The position numbers and the translations under genes were made by a program. From Zea mays (Eukaryota > Streptophyta > Magnoliopsida > Poales > Poaceae): a stretch of DNA of 64,000 bases. Below the pieces are notes generated by a model. That model saw nothing but the letters and a program-made list of their open reading frames with translations, ran no database searches and had not been told where the DNA came from. Shown in pieces: positions 31,385 to 42,020 of this stretch. Numbering within the stretch: position 1 is the stretch's first letter; every line of letters begins with the position of its first letter. The DNA lies in assembly GCF_902167145.1 (NCBI RefSeq), contig NC_050097.1, positions 168,670,923 to 168,734,922 on the forward strand. The letters are read 5' to 3'.

Positions 31385-34300
31385 AGTGAATTACAATAAC
31401 TTAATTTACATTCATCAAAATATAGAGAGAGTGTTATTGTTACATTACCAGGTTGTAAGAGTGCATAAAGTAATATTATTACAGACTTGGGAGGAAAAAA
31501 CCCCTCCCACATAAAGGTATATTGTTTTTCAAGTGGGAGGCCAACATCCTCCCGCGGCTTCACTGCTGAGGTTCTTCTTTGGGCACCACCTTAGTGCAAT
31601 AACAACAAAAGTCTGTTGTTTCCTCACCTACAACAACATGGGTTCGAAAACCCTGAGTACGGAGTGTACTTTCGCAAGTCTTACCTATCAAAATAAAAGA
31701 CTCTCAAAGATATGCTGGCTTAAGGGAGTCAAGGTAAGGCTTAATCAAGAATCAAGACTTTATTTGCAAAAATGCTTACTAATAGTGGATCCTTAAAAAT
31801 CCAGTTTTATTAGCAAGTTAAGTCATTACCTGTTACTAGAGTTCTTTCTACCCTAGTTCAAGCACTTGGCCTATACTAGCCATCCTTTTATCAACCCCTT
31901 TCTGTTCACCGGAATGCTACGTGTAGGGCAGTGACCAAGTCTTCATGTCCGAGAAGTAACGACGATTCAAATCGATTAATACCCAGCTGGGGATCTCCAA
32001 TCACACGACATATGTAGCACTTAACCCTTGCATATGTCAACTCACCACCGCGTTTCTTAAGACCAAACCGGGTTCACGCCAACCGAGAGCACAGATACAC
32101 CACCGTCCAGCCTCTTGCCACGGAGGGTACACGCTACTCTCGCCATCTCTCCACTCCCATTGCGTGTTGGCCTTTCTGGTATTAGTTTGCCCGAGGCAAA
32201 GCTTACCCATGATGAGGCATGTGACCAATTAAAAGGTCCTCAATCAACAAGCCTACATCGAGACGGTCCTAATCGACTCAGATGGAGACACTGCACCGAG
32301 ACTCCCTTCTCATGCAAGCCAACCGCCCGGTCTCAGCTTTATTATTTTCAACCCAAAGTTTGATACCTGGCAGAGGTACATCTTGTCCGATGTTGAACCC
32401 ATCACGGTCGTGATGGATCCACCATCAAGTTTTATTTTTGAAAACATTCCCATCCACTATGAAGCATCACCTTTTGTTTTTAAAAAACATTTTGTTTTTC
32501 TAAAGCAAGGCTAAGCATCATAAAAATCCTTTTCATAAAAGGGTATCAAGGAAGGGTAATCAATTTTCCAAGAAGGAAATGCATCAACGGTTTAGCACAC
32601 AACTTCTATCACCTAATGCATCAAACAAGGTGATAAAGATTTTAAAATAGCAAGGAGGTGGCAAATGCACCGGTGCTTGCCTTGTGTTGTAGGAGAGTCG
32701 GGCTCTGCTCCACAAATATCAAAATAAAAGCAGTTCCCGGCAGGTGGATTTTCTATTGATGGAGCAGTCTCCTCTTCTTCAACAGTCACTTCTTCGTTTT
32801 CTATATATAACCATATATAACCATGAATGCTCATGTAATGCTTATGAAAATGCAATAATAGAAAAAATACACCAAGCTGTATCTTGAATACAACTTTCCT
32901 TCACGGTTTACCAGGGAAACTATGGTCTTCTAGGTCAACACCTTAGTAGGGTTAGACAGTTTTACCCTAAGGAGCTAGGGTTTTTGGTTTGGGAATCAAA
33001 CAATGTCCAACACATGTCAAACTTCATTCATGGGTTCTAATTATCAAATTAAGTTTATCCAAAAAGTTTTATGATTTTTGGAGTCTTCAAATAATTTCTA
33101 AAATTCCAAAAGTCTAGGTTTTGGCCTTCTTAAATACTACATAATTCCTAGTTTGGACTAAAATTCTTGGAAATATTTTTATTAAATACTACAGGAATTT
33201 AGGAGTCCAACAAAATTGGTCTCATATTTTTTATCATTTTTCCATAATTTTCTATGGATTTCCTAAGTCTGGCAGAAAAAGAGAAAAAGAAAGCCTAAAC
33301 AGTAATGGGCTCAATTTAGCCCGAGCCGGCCCATGACAGGCGAAAACCCGCCCGCGCGCCCGTAGTGTTTGCTTTGCACAGAGGACCCTGCTCTTTTGAA
33401 TAACTCGTAAAGACTCATGCACACTATTTCTATGTGTCACTGACATTCGCATATAGCCCCTTCCCTTCTCTATTTCTTCACAAGTCAAGACACCCGACCA
33501 TGGACGGCGGAGCAGCGGCTCCGGCGAGCTTGTACCGGCCGGAAAATGCAATGACTGGTGCTCCGGTGCGGCTGACACCTAATTCCGTCCCTAACGACCA
33601 TAACCCCTCCATCGATTGCAGAGTTCTAACTCTAAATCACTCTATCCACGGTGATGGCGCAAACTGAGGATAACCCGAGGCGTTCCTGATGATATAACGC
33701 AGTCTAATTCAATTGGCTGGGCCGGTAAGCATCCCCAACGCACAAGGGTGCTGAAACAAGTGCAAGGAAGGTATGAACGGACCTGTAGATGTCTGGCCAC
33801 GACGATGTGTTCACGGGTGCGGAAAACTGATTTGGGGAGAGAAAGAAATTGGAGCTCTTTGGTGGCTAATCGGAGGCAGTAGCGGGTGCTCTAGCTTCGT
33901 GATGACTTAACCGAGCTAGAGGTGTGCTCAATTTATAGTATCCCAGATCGGTGGCTCCTAATTTGGGCATGGCGTGCTGGCGGCCGGAGAGAAGGAAGGT
34001 TACTGGCGTAAGGGATGCGTGGCTTCCACCGTGGCAAGCTTACCGACGATGAACCAGCTATCTAAAGCGACTTACTGCAACGTGGTAAAGCTTCAAGGCA
34101 CGTGGCCATCGCGCGGCAGGCGGCCAACTCCGGTGAGGCTATCTGGACCGACCGTGAGGCAAGTGGGTACGGCGGCTAGCCCGATGACCGCGCCCAGGCT
34201 TATCCAGTGCCAAGATCTTTTCACCGCCGGCAATATCTGCATACCGAGCGCACGAATCACGACGTCGGTGAGGATCACAGCGCAGAGCTCACCGGCGGCA

Positions 34301-35130
34301 CGTTCACTGCATCTGAAGATTTTTTTGTTCACTGTATCATCAGTCTTATTCAGTTTGCCTGACAGAGCATATTTGGGGGTGATTTGCTCCAAAATTCATG
34401 TGGCAACTTGACCATCCCTTTGTATCAAAGTTGTAGCTCTATAAACCAGCTACAATTCGACTATAGAAACCCTGGCCATTTGCTTACTGGATTAAGCACA
34501 AATCCACTCCAAAGTTCTTTAGTGTTCACTGGCAGTCACAATTCAGTCTTCTGTCTTGACTGACAGCCAGTCTTTTGGTCCATTTAACTCTAATTTTTGT
34601 ACAACACTAGTGCTTAGTCACTTAATAAAACTTGTACTCCTAACATAGCTCTACAAGTTTTCTATGTTGATCAAGAACAAAATCCTCAAAAATTCTGAGA
34701 TATGGAGTACCAAAGTTGACCCCATTCAACTGATTTTAGACTTAGGCATATGAAGTGCATGGGGTTCTTTTTTGCAAATAAGTCCAAATCCCACTATTTG
34801 ACTTGCAAATTCTCAAATATAGAAAACACATGATTTGTGATGTTCTATTACTTTGGTATTTGCACTTTGGTCCAAAAGTGCACAAAATTTGCATCTACCC
34901 CCCTAGGGTTTTAATTAGGGTTTCTAGGGTTTGTTTTTAGGGTTTTAGGCACATTAGGGTTTTGGTGCCACCAAAGTCCATCAAATGTGATACCTTATGA
35001 TCATTTATCATGTCTTTTGAGGTTTTCACTTATTTGGGCTTCACTTATATCCATAAACCCTAATTTAGGGTTAAGCACTCTACCCTAGGGTTAATCACAC
35101 ATCAAGTCACATCAGTACAACTCATTTGAA
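31385..35130 (-). repeat. Probable minus-oriented LTR, ends not resolved
   Basis: Noncoding 3.7 kb with a minus-strand TATA box at 33,931-33,937 and about 2.5 kb of AT-rich sequence after it. The layout of a U3 of about 1.2 kb and a very long R/U5 resembles the chromovirus LTRs nearby. GGGTTT-type tracts lie near 34,900-35,080. It abuts the chromovirus integrase at about 35,130 without a visible target duplication. A truncated solo LTR is my reading. Other ancient repeats are possible. Confidence 0.45.
33931..33937 (-). promoter_or_regulatory. TATA box of the minus-oriented LTR
   Basis: On the minus strand TATAAAT in GATACTATAAATTGAGCAC, a classic plant core promoter spacing ahead of a GC-richer leader. 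Confidence 0.45.
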
Positions 35131-35742
35131 AGAATTCTCCTATAACTACAGTTACCAGGCCAGTTTGAAGATGTCACCATTTTAGGCGCTTTATGGAAGG
35201 AGTTGTAGAACTCCGTTGCAATGGGATCAGCTTGAAGAAAGGCAAGTGTTCGGGCCAGACATTTTGCTCGAAGCTGAAGAGAACATCAAGATGGTTCGGG
35301 AGAACCTGATGATAGCGCAATCAAGGCAGCGAAGTTATGCATACACAAGAAGGAGGGAGCTGAGTTTTGAAGTCGGAGATTTTTCTACCTGAAGGTATCG
35401 CCTATCAGAGGAGTCAAAAGATTCGGAGTCAAAGGCAAGCTAGCGCCCTGGTATGTTGGTCCATATCAGATTCTCGCAAAGCATGGAGAAGTGGCCTATC
35501 AGCTCAGTCTGCCAGAAGATTTGTCAGCGGTGCATGATGTCTTTCATGTGTCTCAATTGAAGAAGTGTCTGCGTGTGCTAGAAGAGCAGTTGCCAGTGGA
35601 AGATCTGGAAGTCCAAGAAGACTTGACCTATATAGAGAAGCCAACGCAGATTCTTGAGACTGCAGACAGGGTCACCCAGAGAAAAACTATCAAAATGTGC
35701 AAAGTCAGATGGGGTCACCACTCTGAGGAAGAAGCAACCTAG
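35131..35742 (+). pseudogene. Chromovirus integrase C-terminus with chromodomain
   Basis: End of the pol of a Ty3/Gypsy chromovirus (Tekay/Del-like). It starts abruptly inside the integrase (SYQASLKMSPF), then stop TAG at 35,183-35,185 and GRSCRTPLQW. The GPY/F-like segment (WYVGPYQILAK) and HDVFHVSQLKK follow in a different frame. A chromodomain lies at about 35,635-35,760. A TAG at 35,740-35,742 replaces the Trp of its EEATWERE motif. Chromodomains tether integration to marked heterochromatin in this lineage. The upstream part of the element is missing. Confidence 0.82.
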
Positions 35743-35819
35743 GAGCGTGAAGATGATCTGATGGCCAAGTATCCCAAACTCTTTGTTGGCCAACCTTGAA
35801 TCTCGAGGGCGAGATTCTT

Positions 35820-35835
35820 TTAAGGGGGATAGGTT
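35820..35835 (+). other. Polypurine tract of the chromovirus
   Basis: TTAAGGGGGATAGG directly precedes the LTR start TGTAACACCC. It would prime plus-strand DNA synthesis. Confidence 0.7.
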
Positions 35836-38800
35836 TGTAACACCCTGAATTTGGGGGTAGAATTTCTTCTTCTTTAATACTCACCAAATTCAGGCATTAC
35901 TCTATTTTATCTTCCCATTTCGCTCCTTCCCATTTTCAAAGCAGTATAACGACTGGTGTCCGTCTCGCGTGTAAACAAAAACCTAAGTTGACATGGGTGT
36001 TGCATCATGTCGAAGCATTTTTCTTTTGTCTAATGATTGTGTTTAAGCCGCGCGTCTGTATCTTCTCGTTTCGGGTTTTTGATTTGTAGTTGGATTCTGA
36101 TCAGTGGTAGGGTGTGCTATGAGTTTTCGACCCGCGACACGACCTAGTCCGACCCGACCTAGCCCGACCTGACCCAGCTCGGCCTGGCCCGACGTGCCCC
36201 GCGCGCCCAACCCCCCCATGCGCGCCCCCTCTCCCTTTCTCTCATTTGATTTTTTCCGCGCAACAACTCCCTCTCCCTCTCTTCCACCTCTCTCCCACCT
36301 CGTGCCCTAGGTGTGATCCGATGACGGCTATCGCCGGAATTTGGATCCCAAGGTGAGCTTCCCCCTCCCCCTCCCTCTCTCTCTCTCCCTCCCACTCCCC
36401 TTTCTCCTCCTCCGCGCGGCGCCCCCTGCCCTCCCCTCGGCGCGCCCCTGCGTGGCGCCCTTGCTCCGCCCAGGCGCGGCCCCGCCTGGCCCCCTGCGCG
36501 GCGCCCCTACCCCGCCTTGGCGCGGACCCGTCCGGCCCCCGCGCGATGCCCTTGCCCTCCTCGTCGCGGCCCCACTCGGCCCCCTGCGCGGCGCCCTTGC
36601 CCCGCCCGCCCCCCTGCGCGGTGCCCTTGCCCTGCCCCTGCGCGGCACCCGTGCCCTCCCCGGCGCAGCCCCCGTCCCACCCCCGGCGGTGCCCCAGCCC
36701 TCCCCGACGTGGCCCAAGGCCTCGCGCGTCCCTGGCGCGCGCAGCCCCAACGCGCGCGGTGATTAAATTTCAGTTTTAATTAATTTTAAATTTAGTTTAA
36801 TTAACGTGCTGCGTCGTGTGCTTCGTCATGCGACAATTTAGTTAAAATCTGGATTTATTAATGTGCTGTCGCATGCTTCGTCGCGCGATGATTCAATTTA
36901 AGTTTAGGTTATTTAATGTGTGATGGCGCGTGTTTAGTCGCGTGACGTTTCATTTCAAATTCAGTTTAAATGACGTATGTTGTCGTGCGCTTCATCGCGC
37001 GACGCTTGACGTTATTTTCATAATTAATTCAAGTGTCTCGTTGCGCGCTTTGTCGTGCGACGATTCTTTTTATTTCAATTCAGTCTAAGTGTCGTGTCAT
37101 GCACTTCGCCGCACGACGACTCATTTTATTCTCAGTTTAGTTTGTGTATGTCGTCGTGCGTTTTGCCGCACGATAGTACTTTTAAATTTACCTTGAAATG
37201 TTTATAATAATTAAACATGTAGCATAACTTTGTTCTATGTGTAGCGTGATTGTCAAATTAATACGATTATGTTTAGACAAGTACTTTAATCCATAACTAC
37301 TGAACATAATCGCCTTTCGACCGTAGCCTCGACCGTTGTTTTCTCTTTCTTGCTTAGTCGTAGGTGCGAGCCCTGCGCCGGGCGTCTGCTTATTTGTTAT
37401 ATTCTACTGCATGGTGTATTGTTCTTTTTGTATTAAATTTGTGGAATGTATGTTTGAACTCGTATAGGTAACGGTCAGTTGGCGGAGTCTGAAGGAGTTG
37501 CGGGTGAAGACCCTGAGCAGCAGCTGGTTGGTGAAGGCAAGTGTCCCTTGACCCATCTATGTCCTACTCATTTTATAATTCACTTCCCGCATTTACACAA
37601 TTTATACCTAAAGATTGACTGGCTTTTGTTTATATTGTCCTTGTTTACCTATTTGGGTTGGGTTATTTTGGTTTAGCTTTATGCTAGTGCTTCACATTAA
37701 TCAATGAAGATGATGAGATTATTTATGATACGTTGTTTTCCCTTTTGATTATGATGATATACTTGTGGCATTTAAGGGGACTCGAGTTGTTTCTCGAGTG
37801 TCTCTCCGTAAGGACTGGTTCGTTGGATGACCGTCCGGGAAAACAGTGCAACCATGAGGGTGGTATGGGACGCACTTAGCTGAATAATTAGAGGAACTGA
37901 GGTGTAGTTCGCTTCATCGCCGTGCCATCAATGGGGCTCGGTATATTCGGCTCGCTCTGCCGAGGGTGGATTGCCCCTTGGGGAGGAGTGCGGTACATTT
38001 AGGAAACCTAACGGGCGGCTACAACCTCAAAGAATCTTTGTAAAGGCTATATAGTGAAACCCTGCCTATTCACCTTGGTAGTGTTTAAGGGTTTGATCGG
38101 CCCGAGGCAAGAGGGAATCACGACTTGTGGGTAAAGTGCGCAACCTCTACAGAGTGTTATGAAACTGATATATCAGTCGTGCTCGTGGTTATGAGCGGCC
38201 AAGGGAGCTCCTTTGATTAGAGATACTTTGATCAGAGATATTTGGTTTATAGGTGGTGATGAGAATGATGGTTTGATTTTAACTATGGTAATAGTAAGTG
38301 GTATTCTTTCCATTTGGAAAGGGTACTTTTGGGTTAACAACTTGGGTTAATGCTAAAACCTGGCTCTCTACTAGAAAATAATAACCTGACCAACTAAAAG
38401 CAACTGCTTGACTTCACCTCACACAAAGCTAGTCCACTACAGCCAAAACGGGACAATTGTTGAGTATGTTGATGTGTACTCACCCTTGATTCACACACCA
38501 ACCCCCCCAAGTTGTCCACGTTGCAACCACTGCTCAGGAGAAGATGAAGTCGTGGAGGAGGACTTCCAGGAGTTCCAAGAGTACGATGAGTTCTAGGCGT
38601 GGGTTAGCGGCAAACCCCCAGTCGGCTGCCTGTGAAGGCCGTGTGTATCTACGTTTTGTTTTCACACTTCGATAATTGTTAAAGACTATGTGGATGTCTC
38701 GGACATCATGATGTAATCGACTATTACTATCTTTTATGTTATTATTCGAGCACTGTGTGATGATGTCCGATTATGTAACTGCTGTGTACGTGAATTACTG

Positions 38801-38855
38801 ATCCTGGCACGTACATGGTTCACATTCGGTTTGCCTTCTAAAACCGGGTGTGACA
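35836..38855 (+). repeat. 3' LTR of the chromovirus (3.0 kb)
   Basis: Begins TGTAACACCCTG and ends GGGTGTGACA, an inverted terminal pair, 3,020 bp. The first third holds a GC-rich stretch (36,120-36,770), followed by repeated CGTCGTGCG-type motifs at 36,800-37,170. The open frames in the GC-rich part are compositional. The five bases after it are CTACC. The matching left duplication is absent because the 5' part of the element is gone. Confidence 0.85.
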
Positions 38856-39768
38856 CTACCATAGTCCACACCTAGAATACATGAGAAAGCAACTGACAAC
38901 ACTAATCTTAACAAAGAAAGCTTTTGTGGATACATTGTTTCTTTCCTTTCTCGCTCATCTTAACAAAGAAAGCTTTTGTGGATACATCTATTGGTGCTTC
39001 CTTGTATGGTACAATCTTCTTGAAGTGTTCCTTCACCTTTGCGTTGATGATGTCACACAACTCCTCGTCGGTCATATCATAGGCTATGAGTGATCATCCA
39101 GGAAACTTGCTCTTAGGGCTATATGAGTGAAGTTCTAGTAAAGTTGGTCTTAGGGTTATGAGTGATGTTTCAGTTGGATGTAACTTTTTATTTTACGTCC
39201 TAAGAGCTAGTTTATCTATAAGGTATGTTGGCACAACACCGAGGTGAAGGAACACTTCAAGAAGAAAGGGAGGAACTACTCCCTTTGGATTCAATGAGTA
39301 GTGTCTCAGCTTTAGATGTGATATTAATACTTATTATTAATGCCTTTTGCAAATCACACTTTATGAAGACGAAGGAAGAAACTACTTCCTTTGGAAAAGA
39401 TCAAAACAATACAGGAGCTACACTAAAACTGTTTATTTGTATATATTAATGTATATATACTACTATTTGTATATATTACTATATCGCTTGCTGGTACATT
39501 TTTTATATATATCCTATTGAAAAGAACTACTATTATTATTTATATAATGTCCCTTTAGAAAAAGAACTACATGCTTGTACATTTGTATGTATTGTACACT
39601 TATTAATATATATAGAATAAAAATGATTTTTAGTACGTATGAGTTCTTAGCTATGTCCGGTAGTGACGTAGCCACCGCCGGTTCTACTGAAGAGTAATCT
39701 GACCATACAGTAGCATCCTGAGCAACTGGCCGGTCGTAGGAGTAGGACGACAATCCAATGACGCAGAG
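38856..39768. other. Low-copy region with duplicated gene fragments
   Basis: A perfect 31-bp direct repeat lies at 38,905-38,935 and 38,957-38,987. A perfect 23-bp inverted repeat lies at 39,016-39,038 and 39,242-39,264. On the minus strand 39,093-38,941 is open and reads MTDEELCDIINAKVKEHFKK, and the inverted copy at 39,242 again encodes VKEHFKKK on the plus strand. I do not recognise the protein. It could be a captured gene exon or a transposase remnant. Confidence 0.45.
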
Positions 39769-40331
39769 CAAGGCTCGATACAGCCAGGTCGGCTCGACTC
39801 GTTTATGAGCTCGAACTGTCTCGTTTAGCTCGTGACAAGAGTATAAAAAAATAATATATACATAATAATTAATTGTTAGTTAATTTAAAACTAATTTAAC
39901 AATAGAAAATAGTAATTATACTCATAGTTTCACAAACCACGTCAATGTAACGCTAAATTAGCACAATTCTTCATCACTCATCAAATCACAATTCACATAC
40001 ATATTCATTAGTTTAACCCACAATTATATTTGCATAGACTAATTTAACACATAGACATAGTTCATTAATTATTAGTTTAGTTCATAGGTCATAGACACCT
40101 CACATACATATAGCATGTTCATCAATTATTTTGTAAATGATATGCATATAGATATAGTTTCGTTTTGCTGGAATGTAATAGCTCGTTTAGTTCGTGAGCT
40201 GACTTGTTACCGAACCGAGCTAGGATGTCAGTTAAGCTCGTGAAAAGAATTCAAACGAGTCGATCCGAGCTAAACCAAACTGACCATAAACCAAGCGAGC
40301 CAACGAGCAACGAGCATTTTGTCCCGCCCTA
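39769..40331. mobile_element. hAT-type MITE, 563 bp
   Basis: Flanked by a perfect 8-bp duplication, ACGCAGAG (39,761-39,768 and 40,332-40,339), the size made by hAT transposases. The ends CAAGGCTCG and (reverse complement) TAGGGCGGG form a short imperfect terminal inverted repeat of hAT type. Subterminal regions are rich in GAGCTCG/CTCGTT words in both orientations around an AT-rich core. There is no coding capacity. Confidence 0.75.
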
Positions 40332-40339
40332 ACGCAGAG

Positions 40340-40785
40340 TAATTTCACCACGAACGTAGCCGGCGCCAAAGAACCTGCGCAGTTCGAATCCGCAACCTGT
40401 GTTTAGGTTTCAGCCTGTTTTTTATTAGCACCTGCCTAATAGTGTATGCAATCAATCAGTGAAATCACATTAATAAGGCGCATACGTACCATAAGGTACG
40501 TACGTACGGTAGAAACACATGGAGTACGTAGTCCTAATATAATAAGCCGCGGCCGGCCCTTACAAACTAGTAGTACGTAACGTACGAAACAGTCCTTGGT
40601 TTGTGATAATTGTGATTACAGTTAAAGTAGGGAACACGCCTTATTGGCACCAGCTCTCCTTGTCGTCGACGCTGTGTCCTCTCGCCGTAGGTGCTGTCGT
40701 AGAAAAAAAAAGCTGCTAGCTAGTTGTACCAGCGGTGGTGCCATTGGCGCCGCCCGGCCGTCGTCAGACGTCTAAGTCTAATTAA
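40340..40785. other. Downstream flank of the MYB gene
   Basis: Noncoding. It should contain the MYB 3' untranslated region (minus strand). An AATAAG on the minus strand near 40,645 is a weak candidate polyadenylation signal. TACGTACG-type repeats occur near 40,490-40,510. Confidence 0.4.
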
Positions 40786-41844
40786 TTAACCATCGGCGGC
40801 TGCTGCCTCCTCGCCATAGCAGCAGGAGGCGGCAAAGCTGTATGGTTCATCCAGCTGGTTAGCGGCACCGGAGGTGGCAAGCAACAGTGCCTGGGCCTGC
40901 AACAACTGAAGGCCGCCAAAGACGAAGTTTCCCGTGCCAAGCCCATGGACGACGCTGCTTCCGCTGATGGCGGAGGCGCATGTCTCGTCAAAATAGATGC
41001 CATGGCCGCCGCCGCCGCCGCCGCTGTCCACCAAACACGGCGCATCTGTTCTCAATGTCTGCTGCTCGCGGTCGCGGCTACCGGCGGCGGCGGCGGCGGC
41101 GGCGGAGAGGAGGGACGTCGACATGCTTGAGGCGCCGTAGCCGCCGCCGCCGCCGCTATAGATGAGGTGAGAATAATCGTGAGGTGACGAGAGGTGCTGC
41201 AGCGGCACGATGGGAGCAGCTTCTGCTGGCGACGCCGCCACCGCCGCTGACGACGACGATGACACGGTAGAGCTGCTGCGTTGGCTCAGGCTGTGTGCGG
41301 TGTAACGCTCAAGGCCGTGCACGAGCTTCTTCTTCAGCTTGGTGTTCCAGTAGTTCTTGATGTCGTTGTCCGTCCTCCCAGGGAGCTGCGCTGCGATGAT
41401 CGACCACCTGTGTGTGTATGCATGCATGCATGCATTCGGGTATTATCGTCAAATAATTCGACTAGGAGAGACTAGAGAGCTAGTAGAGAAGAGTTTAAAG
41501 TGCCATGCTTACCTGCTTCCAATGGTAGCGAAGAGGCTGCAGATGATTCTGTCCTCGTCATCACTGAAGTCGCCATGCTTTAGGTTCGGCCTCAGGTAGT
41601 TGAGCCACCGCAGCCTGCAGCTCTTGCCGCACCTCTTCAGCCCTGCAATAATGCATGCTTGTTTAGCATCACACGATCGATCATGGGTGGCTACATCAAT
41701 TAAACTACCTGCTTTGTGAGGGAGAGCAATCCAGTTGCCGCCGGTGCCATTCTCGTCGATGTACTCCTTGAGCTTGCGGTCCTCCTCAGGCGACCAGGGT
41801 CCTTTCTTCACACTTGCCTTGTCGCAACACGGAGCCCTGCCCAT
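40786..41844 (-). CDS. R2R3-MYB transcription factor, subgroup 14 (RAX/MYB36-like)
   Basis: A nuclear DNA-binding transcription factor. Three exons: 41,844-41,709, 41,642-41,513 and 41,407-40,786. The introns of 66 and 105 bp have GT...AG ends, and the product is 295 residues. The exon sizes 136 and 130 and their phases match the common plant R2R3-MYB structure. R2 covers about residues 14-61 and R3 about 67-112, with the spaced Trp residues in place and the usual replacement of the first R3 Trp by Ile/Phe. The MGRAPCCDK start and the [20 protein letters not shown] end are intact. The tail has Ser, Ala and Gly runs encoded by GCC/GCG repeats and ends near a Tyr/Phe motif. The N-terminal domain is most like AtMYB36/RAX types, which act in lateral meristems or endodermis. 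That role is by family only. No lesions were seen; this is the only intact host gene in the window. Confidence 0.9.
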
Positions 41845-42011
41845 GTCTGTTGACCTACGCTACCAGTGGGCTTTCTTTGTGATTTGCTGCTGTCTTTTCT
41901 ACCGTGCCTCCTAGCCTTGGTCTCAAATCTGCTCGCCGATAGATGACAGAACTGAGATGGGGGCTGGAGAGACAACAACTATGGACGGCACATCCACATA
42001 GCTAGGTAATG

Positions 42012-42020
42012 CTATATATA
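42012..42020 (-). promoter_or_regulatory. Candidate TATA box of the MYB gene
   Basis: TATATATAG on the minus strand, 168 bp before the MYB ATG, within a run of A/T. The spacing suits a plant core promoter with a 5' leader of about 135 bp. Confidence 0.55.

Noticed and set aside
36328..36779. Pro/Arg/Ala-rich frames on both strands
   Set aside because: GC-rich part of the chromovirus LTR; composition keeps frames open.
40945..41165. Short plus-strand frames over the MYB tail
   Set aside because: Shadows of the GCC/GCG-rich third exon of the MYB gene.
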